The position numbers and the translations under genes are program-made. This document shows, piece after piece, positions 34,063-41,546 of a stretch of DNA of 64,000 nucleotides. Numbering within the stretch: the first letter of the stretch is position 1; each line of letters begins with the position of its first letter. Origin of the DNA: CAMLFJ01 sp035524955 (GTDB taxonomy: Bacteria > Methylomirabilota > Methylomirabilia > Rokubacteriales > CSP1-6); the NCBI GenBank assembly GCA_035524955.1, contig DATLFG010000045.1, positions 1-64,000 of the forward strand. Direction: 5' to 3'. The notes beneath the pieces are model-generated. The model worked only from the letters and a program-made list of their open reading frames with translations, ran no database searches and was not told the origin of the DNA.

Positions 34063-36357
34063 TCAGGCCCGGTTGAGGCCCTTGTCCTTGAGCGCCTTGA
34101 GCACCTTCGGCGGCGACATCGGCAGCTCGGTGAAGCGGATCCCGGTGGCGTTCTCCATCGCGTTGGCGATGGCCCCGAGCGGCGGGACGATCGGCGTCTC
34201 GCCGACACCGCGCACACCGTAGGGATGCTTCGGGTTGGCGACCTCGACCAGGATCGCGTCGATCATCGGCACGTCCGAGGCCACCGGCATGCGGTAGTCG
34301 AGGAAGCCCGCGTTCTGGAGCTTGCCGTCGTCCCCATAGACGTACTCTTCGTTGAGCGCCCAGCCGATGCCCTGCACCGCCCCGCCCTGGTACTGCCCCT
34401 CGACGTAGGCCGGATGCAGCGCCCGGCCCGCGTCCTGGGCCACCGTGTAGCGCAGGATGGTGGCGCGGCCGGTCTCCGGATCCACCTCGAGGTCCACCAG
34501 GTGCGTGCCGAAGCTCGGGCCCGCGCCCTGGGCGTTGATGCGGCCGACGCCGCCGATGGGCCCGCCGGTCTTGCCGGCGGTCTTGGCGAAGTCCGCGACG
34601 GTCATCGGCTTCACCTTCTCGCCGAGCGCGCCGAGCGGCCGCACCGCGCCGTCCTTGAACTCGACCTGGTCCGGCTTGGCCTCCCACAGCTTGCAGGCCC
34701 GCGCGCAGAGATCGGCCTTGATCTGCTTGGCCGCCTCCACGATGGCCATCGAGCCCGAGAAGGCCGAGCGGCTGCCGCCGGTGAGGAAGTTGAACCCGAG
34801 CGAGCCGGTGTCGCCGATGATCGACCGCACCTTGTCGTAGGGCACCCCCAGCTCGTCCGCGACCACCGAGGTCAGCGAGGCGCGCAGCCCGCCGATGTCC
34901 GGCGTGCCCGCCATCAGCGAGATCGTGCCGTCCTCGTTGACGGTGAGCGAGACGGTGGTCTCGCCGCCGATGTTGAACCAGAAGCCGGAGGCGACCCCGC
35001 GGCCCTGCCACTTCCGGAGCGGCGTGTTCCAGTGCTCCGTCTTCTTGATCGCGTTCAGCGTCTCCTCGAGCCCGATGGGGCCGAACTTGGGGCCGTAGGC
35101 CGCCTTCGTGCCCTCGCGCGCCGCGTTCATCATCCGCAGCTCGATCGGGTCGAGGCCGAGCTTCTTGGCGATCTCGTCCACCACGCTCTCGACCGCGTAC
35201 TCCGAGATCGGCGCGCCGGGCGCCCGGTAGGCGGCCACCTTCGGGCGATTGGACACCACGTCGTAGCCGATCACGTGCACGTTCTCGATGTCGTAGGGCG
35301 CGTAGGCGCACATGACACCGGGCTGCACCGGCGAGCCCTGGAAGGCGCCCGCCTGGTACTTGAGCTCCGCGAACCCGGCCACGAACTTGCCGTCCTTGGT
35401 CGCGCCCATCTTGACCCGCACGGTGGCGCCGGAGGTCGGGCCCGAGGCCTTGAACACCTCCTCGCGCGACATGACCATCTTCACCGGGCGCTTGGCCTTC
35501 CGGGACAGCGCGATGGCGAGCGGCTCGAGGTAGACCACGGTCTTGCCGCCGAAGCCCCCGCCGATCTCGGTGGCGGTGACGCGGACCTTGCCCATGTCCA
35601 GCCCGAGCAGCCGGGCGCAGTGGGCCCGCACGATGAAGTGCCCCTGGGTGGTGGTCCAGAGCTCGGTGGCGCCGTCCTCGGAGACGGTGGCCAGCGCGGC
35701 GTGCGGCTCGATGTAGCCCTGGTGGACGGGCGCGGTCTTGAACTCGCGCTCGACGACGACGTCGGCCTTCTTGAAGCCGGCCTCCACGTCGCCCAGCTTG
35801 ATCTCGACGCGCTTGGCGATGTTCGAGGGCTTGTCGGGCCTGGGCTCGACGCCGGCCGTGAAGAGATCGTCGTGGAGCAGCGGGGCGCCGGGCCGCATGG
35901 CTAGGACCACGTCGATGACGTGGGGGAGCACCTCGTACGTCACGTCGATCAGCTTGAGCGCTTTCCGGGCGATGGCGGTGCTGGTCGCGGCCACCGCGGC
36001 CACCGGGTGCCCCTCGTACAGGGCCTTCTCGCGGGCCATCACGTTCCGCACCACGTCCTTGTAGTTCATCATCATCTCGCCGGCCGGGATGAACTCCGAC
36101 GGCTGGTCCGCGAAGTCGTCCCGGGTGATGATCGCCTTCACGCCGGGCAGCGCCAGGGCCTTCGACGTGTCGATCGCGATGATGCGCGCGTGGGGGTGCG
36201 GGCTCCGCAGCACGCGGCCGATGAGCTGGCCGGGCAGGTTGAAATCGGCGCCGAAGCGCGCGCGCCCGGTGACCTTGTCCATCCCGTCGGGGCGGACGGT
36301 GCGGGTGCCGACGTAGTGCTGCCCGTTCGTCCGGGAGTGTCCGTTCGTCTCGGCCAT
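34063..36357 (-). CDS. Molybdenum hydroxylase large subunit (XDH/CoxL family)
   Basis: A 764-residue molybdopterin-binding subunit of the xanthine dehydrogenase/aldehyde oxidase/CO dehydrogenase family. N-terminal domain RPDGMDKVTGRARFGADF, then VTATEIGGGFGGKTVVYLEP (Mo-pterin loop), VAAYRAPGAPISEYAVES, QDAGRALHPAYVEGQYQGG, and GVRGVGETPIVPPLGAIANA with the catalytic Glu. The active-site loop is AYRAPGAP, not the AYRCSFR of form I CO dehydrogenase nor AYRGAGR of form II, so a purine, aldehyde or N-heteroaromatic substrate is more likely. It starts 2 bp after the 2Fe-2S gene. Confidence 0.92.
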   Translation of the reverse strand: MAETNGHSRTNGQHYVGTRTVRPDGMDKVTGRARFGADFNLPGQLIGRVLRSPHPHARIIAIDTSKALALPGVKAIITRDDFADQPSEFIPAGEMMMNYKDVVRNVMAREKALYEGHPVAAVAATSTAIARKALKLIDVTYEVLPHVIDVVLAMRPGAPLLHDDLFTAGVEPRPDKPSNIAKRVEIKLGDVEAGFKKADVVVEREFKTAPVHQGYIEPHAALATVSEDGATELWTTTQGHFIVRAHCARLLGLDMGKVRVTATEIGGGFGGKTVVYLEPLAIALSRKAKRPVKMVMSREEVFKASGPTSGATVRVKMGATKDGKFVAGFAELKYQAGAFQGSPVQPGVMCAYAPYDIENVHVIGYDVVSNRPKVAAYRAPGAPISEYAVESVVDEIAKKLGLDPIELRMMNAAREGTKAAYGPKFGPIGLEETLNAIKKTEHWNTPLRKWQGRGVASGFWFNIGGETTVSLTVNEDGTISLMAGTPDIGGLRASLTSVVADELGVPYDKVRSIIGDTGSLGFNFLTGGSRSAFSGSMAIVEAAKQIKADLCARACKLWEAKPDQVEFKDGAVRPLGALGEKVKPMTVADFAKTAGKTGGPIGGVGRINAQGAGPSFGTHLVDLEVDPETGRATILRYTVAQDAGRALHPAYVEGQYQGGAVQGIGWALNEEYVYGDDGKLQNAGFLDYRMPVASDVPMIDAILVEVANPKHPYGVRGVGETPIVPPLGAIANAMENATGIRFTELPMSPPKVLKALKDKGLNRA

Positions 36358-36359
36358 AT

Positions 36360-36836
36360 CTATCCCTTTCTCATCGCCGCGGCCGTGTCCATCACCGCGG
36401 TCACGATCTTGTCGTACCCGGTGCACCGGCAGAGATTGCCGGCCAGCCAGAACCGCACCTCGTGCTCGCTCGGGTTCGGGTTCTGCTCGAGCAACGCCTT
36501 CGAGGCCACCAGGAAGCCCGGGGTGCAGATCCCGCACTGGAGCGCGGCCGCCTCCAGGAAGCGCCGCTGCAGGGGATGGAGCGCCTCGCCCTTGGCCATG
36601 CCCTCGATGGTCTCGATCTTCCGGCCGCTCACCTCGCAACCGAGCACGAGGCAGGAGCAGACCAGCCGGCCGTCCAGCATCACGCTGCAGGCGCCGCAGT
36701 CGCCGGAGGAGCAGCCTTCCTTGCTGCCGGTCAGGTCGAGCGTGTCGCGGAGCACGTCGAGGAGCGTGTCCTCCGTCTCGCACAGGAACTCCACCGGGTC
36801 GCCGTTCACCGTCGCTTCGATGTGGTGCTTGGCCAT
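36360..36836 (-). CDS. Molybdenum hydroxylase 2Fe-2S subunit (CoxS-like)
   Basis: A 158-residue small subunit with both iron-sulfur domains. The plant-ferredoxin-type cluster uses Cys42, Cys47, Cys50 and Cys62 (CSSGDCGAC, VCSC), and the helical domain cluster uses Cys101, Cys104, Cys136 and Cys138 (LQCGICTPG, NLCRCTGYDKI). It passes electrons from the Mo centre to FAD. ATG 36836 overlaps the stop of the FAD subunit by one base. Confidence 0.94.
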   Translation of the reverse strand: MAKHHIEATVNGDPVEFLCETEDTLLDVLRDTLDLTGSKEGCSSGDCGACSVMLDGRLVCSCLVLGCEVSGRKIETIEGMAKGEALHPLQRRFLEAAALQCGICTPGFLVASKALLEQNPNPSEHEVRFWLAGNLCRCTGYDKIVTAVMDTAAAMRKG

Positions 36837-37696
36837 CAGTTCGCCCTCGCTCGGTCCAGCGCGATCAGGGCGGTCCGCCGGGCCAGCACGGCCGCCACGT
36901 CGGTCCGGAATTCGATGGTGCCTCGCTTGTCGTCGATCGGCCGGCAGGCCGCCCGCGCGGCCGCCTCGAGCCGGTCCTGCGCCGCTCGGTCGAGCCGGCT
37001 GCCGATGATCGCCTGGGCTGCCTCGGAAACGAGCAGCACCCGCGCGGCCACCGCGCCCAGGCTCACCCGGGCCGCGGTGATGGTCCCGCCGGCATCGAGA
37101 GTCAAGCTTACCCCCGCCCCCACCACCGCGATATCCATTTCAGTGCGCGGGATGAAACGGAGGTAGGCGTCGCTCGAGCGCGCGGGCCGGGGCGGCAACA
37201 GGAAGGATACGACGATCTCCCCCTTGGTCAGCGCCAGCTTGCGGGGCCCGAGCATGACGTCCTCGACCGGCAGGTCGCGCCGGCCCTTGGGCCCGGCCAG
37301 CGTCGCCACCGCGCCCGCCGCGATCAGCGCGGGCACGCTGTCGGCGGCCGGCGAGCCGTTGCAGAGGTTGCCACCCAGCGTGGCGCGGCCCTGCACCTGG
37401 GTGGAGCCGATGAGGTTGGCCGCCTCCACCACCCCCGGCCACACCCGCTTGAGCCGGGCGTGCTCCTTCAGCTCCGCCCCCGTCACCGCGGCCCCGATGC
37501 GCCAGCCGCCCTGATCCTCGGTGACCGTCCGGGTCTCCGGGATCTTCTTGATGTCCACGATCAGCCCGGGGTCGACCACGTCGGCGCGCATCTGCACCAG
37601 GAGGTCCGTCCCCCCGGCCAGCACCCGCGCCTCGCCCTTGGCTTCCGCGAGAAGGGCCACGGCCCCCTCCAGTGACTCCGGTGCTTCGTATCGCAT
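36836..37696 (-). CDS. Molybdenum hydroxylase FAD-binding subunit (CoxM-like)
   Basis: A 286-residue medium subunit. FAD-binding blocks: ARVLAGGTDLLVQMRAD (about 24-40), the pyrophosphate contact QVQGRATLGGNLCNGSPAADSV, and a C-terminal CO_deh_flav_C domain. It accepts electrons from the Fe-S subunit and passes them to NAD or a quinone. It is the promoter-proximal gene of the operon CoxM-CoxS-CoxL-MoaD-AhpD. The 148-bp gap upstream (37697-37844) probably holds the operon promoter; I see no clear -35/-10 pair there. Confidence 0.93.
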   Translation of the reverse strand: MRYEAPESLEGAVALLAEAKGEARVLAGGTDLLVQMRADVVDPGLIVDIKKIPETRTVTEDQGGWRIGAAVTGAELKEHARLKRVWPGVVEAANLIGSTQVQGRATLGGNLCNGSPAADSVPALIAAGAVATLAGPKGRRDLPVEDVMLGPRKLALTKGEIVVSFLLPPRPARSSDAYLRFIPRTEMDIAVVGAGVSLTLDAGGTITAARVSLGAVAARVLLVSEAAQAIIGSRLDRAAQDRLEAAARAACRPIDDKRGTIEFRTDVAAVLARRTALIALDRARAN

Positions 37697-37844
37697 CGTC
37701 TACGGTCTCCTATATGCTCGGTCCAGCATCATGGCCCGGCCTCGGGGCAGACCACGGCAAACCGGTCGGCGGGCAGGTCGAGGGAGTGTCAAGGCACCAA
37801 GCATGATAGTGCAGCGCGTCCGCGAGCACAAACCCCCCGCCCCC

Positions 37845-38531
37845 TCACTCGCTCAGGTAGCGGTCGAGGATGGCGCGGAACCCGTCGGGCATGACCACGC
37901 CCCCCAGCAGCTCGCTCGTCTCCACGAAATAGGTCCGGCCGACGGAGGTGCCGTCCTGGAGCCACAGCGTGAGCCGGTGACGCGTCTCGCCCGCCGCGTG
38001 CGCGACCGGCCGGCGCACCGGGGCGTGGACGATCAGGTCGACGAGGGCGTCGACGTCCTCGCGAGCCCGGATCGTCACGGGGGGGCGATCCTCCGCCGCG
38101 CTCGGTTGCACGTCGATCGCCCGCACCTTGCCCGCGATGTCGAAGAGGTCGGCGCCGACCCGGGCCCGCGGATTGCGCCAGGCCTGGTAGAGGAAGATCC
38201 GGCCCCGCCAGACCGCGGCGAGCCGGAACTCGGTCGCGTACCCGCGCACCGCGTAGAGCCGGGTGCCGGCCGGCATGAAGGCGGCGCCCGCGTCGACGCC
38301 GTACGGGCAGCCGCGGACGTCCTCGCCGAGCGAGCAGCCGATGGTGGCGAACTCCATCCCGAGGTCATCCGCCGACAGGGTCCGGCCCGGCTCCTCGGCC
38401 CAGCGGATGTAGTCGATGCCGTCGAACGAGACGAAGTCGAGGAGGGGGGACGCGTCCGCCCCGCCGGCGGCCGCGAGCACCCCGAGCGCGAGGGCCAGCG
38501 CGAACGGGTCGAGGCGTCTCCGGCGCGTCAC
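37845..38531 (-). CDS. Hypothetical exported protein
   Basis: A 228-residue protein I do not recognise. The N-terminus is a signal peptide (basic start, FALALALGVLAAAGGADASP). The mature part begins LLDFVSFDGIDYIRWAEE and contains two Cys pairs (GCSLGEDVRGCPYG), possibly disulfide-bonded. GTG 38531 overlaps the TGA of the CoA-transferase (GTGA), so the two are translationally coupled. Secreted or lipoprotein-like location is an inference. Confidence 0.65.
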   Translation of the reverse strand: MTRRRRLDPFALALALGVLAAAGGADASPLLDFVSFDGIDYIRWAEEPGRTLSADDLGMEFATIGCSLGEDVRGCPYGVDAGAAFMPAGTRLYAVRGYATEFRLAAVWRGRIFLYQAWRNPRARVGADLFDIAGKVRAIDVQPSAAEDRPPVTIRAREDVDALVDLIVHAPVRRPVAHAAGETRHRLTLWLQDGTSVGRTYFVETSELLGGVVMPDGFRAILDRYLSE

Positions 38532-39916
38532 GCGGGCCAGCCCGCCTCGTGCGTCCCCGCCGGGACCGGCGGGCTCGCCCAGAACGGCGGCGTCTCGGAC
38601 AGGCGCGCGGTGGGCGCGACGTGGGTGAGCCGCCCGAACGGGCTCTCGCAGGTCGCGAGCAGATCCTCGACGTCGGCCGCCGCCTGGTCGGCCATCTGCC
38701 GTCCCGCGACCCGCCCGAGCGCATCGACCCAGCGCCCGGTCTGCACGAGCGAGACGCGCACGAGATAGCTCCCGCCCTCCCGGGCGCGGCGCGCGAGGGC
38801 CACGAGCGCGCCGAGCGCGGCCAGGTATCCGGTGGCGTGATCCACGACCTGGGCGGGCAGATGCTGCGGGCGACCGAGCCCGCCGCCCATTCCCTGCTCG
38901 TGGGCCAGCCCGCTCACCGACTGGATCAGCGTCTCGAACCCGCGCCGCTCGCGCCACGGCCCCGCGTGGCCGTAGGCGGAGAGCGTGACGTAGACGATCC
39001 CCGGCCGCCGCCGCGCGACCTCCTCGGGGGCAAAGCCGAGCCGCGCGAGCGCGCCGGGGCGGTAGGACTGGCAGAAGACGTCGGCGCGCCCGATCAGCGC
39101 CCGCAGGCGGTCGGCGTCGGCGGCCCGGCGCAGGTCGAGCGAGGCGGAGCGCTTGCCGAGCCCGAAGTCGATGACGTGCGACGGCAGGTTCGGCAGGTGC
39201 GGGGCGGACACGAGCAGCACGTCCGCCCCGTGCGAGGCCAGCGTCCGCCCGCCCTCGGGGCCCGCGATGACGCGCGTGAGGTCGAGCACGCGCACGCCGG
39301 AGAGCGGCCGGTCCCCGCCGCCGAAGGGCTCGGGCGCCGACTCCCCGATGCGGACGATCTCGAGCAGCGGCAGCTCGGCCACCGCGCGCGCGTGCGCATG
39401 CGCGAGCCACTCCTCCCGCGGGCGCACCATGCCCGCGGGGAGCCCGGCCGCGTTCAGCGCGTCCTCGAGGTCCTGTGCCTTCCATTTGGCCACCGCCGCG
39501 GCCATCGACTCCCGTGTCTCCTCGCACCCGAGGAACTTCACGTGGCCCGCGTGGTGATGCGGCATATTGGCGTGGATCTGGATGAAGCGCCCATCGCCGG
39601 TGGGATAGAAGCCGAACAGCGGGCTACGCCCGTCGGGCGCCGGCCCCCCGTTCACGCGCAGGTACCGCTCGCTGCGGAACGCCGCGATGGCCGCCCGCAT
39701 CTCGACGGCGACCGATTGCGCCCGCCCGGTCCGCAGCCGCCAGATCTCACTCGCCGCCAGCCCGGTCGCCGCGATCACCGCAGCCGCCGCCGTCCCGATC
39801 CGCACATCGGTCGGCAGCATCGGATCATCCCCGCTCAGGGTCACCCGCTCGAGCGCCCCCGCCTCCCCACCCGCATCCGCCCAGATCTGCCGAAGTGCCT
39901 GCCGCGACGTCGTCAT
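38528..39916 (-). CDS. CaiB/BaiF family III CoA-transferase, permuted domain order
   Basis: A 462-residue family III CoA-transferase relative. The first 200 residues correspond to the part usually found after the midpoint (QSVAVEMRAAIAAFRSERY, GDGRFIQIHANMPHHH, EWLAHAHARAVAELPLLEI); the usual N-terminal nucleotide-like block follows only at about residue 207 (GVRVLDLTRVIAGPEGGRTL, LGKRSASLDLRR, YGHAGPW). Similar proteins are a recognised group, but their activity is rarely tested. The ATG is followed by a possible duplication of the first 18 codons in the upstream tandem repeat. Coupled to the exported protein downstream. Confidence 0.85.
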   Translation of the reverse strand: MTTSRQALRQIWADAGGEAGALERVTLSGDDPMLPTDVRIGTAAAAVIAATGLAASEIWRLRTGRAQSVAVEMRAAIAAFRSERYLRVNGGPAPDGRSPLFGFYPTGDGRFIQIHANMPHHHAGHVKFLGCEETRESMAAAVAKWKAQDLEDALNAAGLPAGMVRPREEWLAHAHARAVAELPLLEIVRIGESAPEPFGGGDRPLSGVRVLDLTRVIAGPEGGRTLASHGADVLLVSAPHLPNLPSHVIDFGLGKRSASLDLRRAADADRLRALIGRADVFCQSYRPGALARLGFAPEEVARRRPGIVYVTLSAYGHAGPWRERRGFETLIQSVSGLAHEQGMGGGLGRPQHLPAQVVDHATGYLAALGALVALARRAREGGSYLVRVSLVQTGRWVDALGRVAGRQMADQAAADVEDLLATCESPFGRLTHVAPTARLSETPPFWASPPVPAGTHEAGWPA

Positions 39917-39949
39917 GGAAGAACCTCGCGTGAGGTGGGGCGGCGCGCC

Positions 39950-40080
39950 GGGGGTGGTGGGTGGGTCGGGTGACCCGTTCCTGCCAAGCGAACCAAGGCC
40001 GCCGACAACCGAGATTGGGAACTACTGGCCGGGCCGCCGGAGCACAGCGGGTCGTGGTCAGAGACCCACCCCCCGCCCCC
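39950..40080. mobile_element. 131-bp MITE-like element, copy 1
   Basis: Inverted ends at 39950-39967 and 40063-40080 pair with two mismatches (gtggtgg against gtggggg); no transposase. The interior includes gcgggtcgtggtcaga just inside the right end. Confidence 0.5.
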
Positions 40081-40158
40081 GGCGACCCCCCACACCTCCG
40101 CAAGCGCCTCGCACGGTGTCGTCACGGAACAACCTCGCGCGAGGTGGGCCGGGGCGTC

Positions 40159-40289
40159 GGGGGTGGGGGGTGGGTCGGGTGACCCGTTCCCGCCGAGCGA
40201 ACGAAGGCCGCCGCCCGCCCAGATTGGGAACTCCTCCCGGGGCAGCCGAAGAAAAGCGGGTCGTGGTCAGAGACCCACCCCCCGCCCCC
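40159..40289. mobile_element. 131-bp MITE-like element, copy 2
   Basis: Same length and ends as copy 1 (40159-40176 and 40272-40289), about 85% similar in the interior by eye, 209 bp further on. Reaches 24 bp from the stop of the next CoA-transferase gene. Confidence 0.5.
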
Positions 40290-40312
40290 GGCGACCCGGC
40301 CCACCGTGGGCA

Positions 40313-41500
40313 TCAGATGATCCCGCGCTTCGCGAGGTCCGCGATCTGGTCCGTCGAGTAGCCGAGCGAGGTGAGGATCTCCTCGTTGTCCTGCCCGAGC
40401 TCCGGCGCCGCGGCGCGGATCGGCTGGCGCCGCTCCCCGTGCGAGACGGGGTGCCCGAGGATGGTGAGCTCGCCCAGCGCGGGCGAGCGGACCGGCTGCG
40501 CCATCTCCAGGTGCCGCACCTGCGGATCGGCGAAGGCCTCGTCGATGCGATAGATCGGCCCGCACGGCACCCCGGCCTCGTTCATGATCCGCACCCACTC
40601 CTCGCTGCTCTTCTGCCGGGTGACCGGCATGAGCACCTCCATCAGGATCTCCCGATTGGTCGATCTCGCGCGCGCGGTGGCGAAGCGCGGATCGGTGCGC
40701 AGGTCCGGCCGCTCGATAGCGCGACAGAAGCGCTCGTAGATCTCGTCGCCGGCCGCCGCGATGTTGATGTGACCGTCCCGGGTCTCGAACACCCCGGTGG
40801 GAATGCCGGTCGGATGGTTGTTGCCGGCCTGGGGCGGGATCTCGCCGCTCATCAGCCAGCGGGAGGCCTGGAAGTCGAGCATCGAGAGCATCGCCTCGAG
40901 CAGCGAGGTGTGCACCCACCTCCCCTCCCCGGTCGTCTCGCGCTCGATCAGGGCCACCAGGATGCCCTGGGCGAGCAGGATGCCCGAGCAGAGATCCGCG
41001 ATGGGAATGCCCACGCGCACCGGCCCCTGCCCCGGAATGCCGGTGATGGACATCAGCCCGCCCATGCCCTGCGCGATCTGATCGACCCCGGGCCGATCGC
41101 GATACGGCCCGCTCTGACCGAAGCCCGAGATGGAGCCGTAGATCAGCCGCGGGTTGATCGCGCGCAGGCTCTCGTAGTCGATGCCGAGGCGCCGCTTGAC
41201 GTCCGGCCGGTAGTTCTCCACCACCACGTCGGCGTCCCGCGCCAGCCGCTTGAAGATGGCCACGCCCTCGGGCTCGCGCAGGTTGAGCGTCATCGCCCGC
41301 TTGTTGCGGTGCAGGTTCTGGAAGTCGAACCCGTGGCGGTTGCCGCCCATGCCGTCGCCCGAGCGGCCGCCGGGCATCTCGATCTTGATCGCGCGGGCCC
41401 CCCAGTCCACCAGCTGCCGGACGCAGGTGGGGCCCGCCCGCGCCCGCGTGAGATCGAGCACCGAGAAGCGCGCCAGGGGCAAGGTCGTGGGCTCGGCCAT
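40313..41500 (-). CDS. CaiB/BaiF family III CoA-transferase
   Basis: A 395-residue standard CaiB/BaiF CoA-transferase. N-terminal SVLDLTRARAGPTCVRQLVDWG, then LNLREPEG, ENYRPDVKRRLGIDYE, ISGFGQSGPYRDRPGVDQI and the catalytic-Asp region VGIPIADLCSGI; C-terminal VPCGPIYRIDEAFADPQ. It moves CoA between carboxylic acids, for example succinyl-CoA to a substrate acid. ATG 41500 is used because the family block starts a few residues later; a GTG-rich extension further upstream has no homology. It is followed by the tandem repeat region and precedes an unrelated efflux operon. Confidence 0.9.
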   Translation of the reverse strand: MAEPTTLPLARFSVLDLTRARAGPTCVRQLVDWGARAIKIEMPGGRSGDGMGGNRHGFDFQNLHRNKRAMTLNLREPEGVAIFKRLARDADVVVENYRPDVKRRLGIDYESLRAINPRLIYGSISGFGQSGPYRDRPGVDQIAQGMGGLMSITGIPGQGPVRVGIPIADLCSGILLAQGILVALIERETTGEGRWVHTSLLEAMLSMLDFQASRWLMSGEIPPQAGNNHPTGIPTGVFETRDGHINIAAAGDEIYERFCRAIERPDLRTDPRFATARARSTNREILMEVLMPVTRQKSSEEWVRIMNEAGVPCGPIYRIDEAFADPQVRHLEMAQPVRSPALGELTILGHPVSHGERRQPIRAAAPELGQDNEEILTSLGYSTDQIADLAKRGII

Positions 41501-41546
41501 GGTCGCCCTCGATCCTATCCCGTCCCGGGGCGCCCCACCAGCGCCC

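Larger units (their letters stand above)
39909..40310. repeat. Two 209-bp tandem repeats holding MITE-like inverted repeats
   Basis: The 396-bp gap between two CoA-transferase genes consists of two copies spaced exactly 209 bp (39909 and 40118). Each copy has a 14-bp palindrome acctcgcgygaggt (39923-39936, 40132-40145) and a 131-bp segment bounded by about 18-bp inverted ends gggggtggggggtgggtc / gacccaccccccgccccc (39950-40080 and 40159-40289). The second copy includes a degenerate copy of the start of the 38528-39916 gene, GTG 40125 giving MTTPCEALAEVW against MTTSRQALRQIW. No open frame in it looks functional. Confidence 0.7.

Noticed and set aside
34063..36357. CO dehydrogenase large subunit (CoxL) as a functional assignment
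   Set aside because: The active-site loop AYRAPGAP differs from both CoxL forms, so only the broader hydroxylase family is claimed.
39909..40310. CRISPR array
   Set aside because: Two copies of 209 bp with inverted ends, no short repeat/variable spacer pattern and no cas genes.
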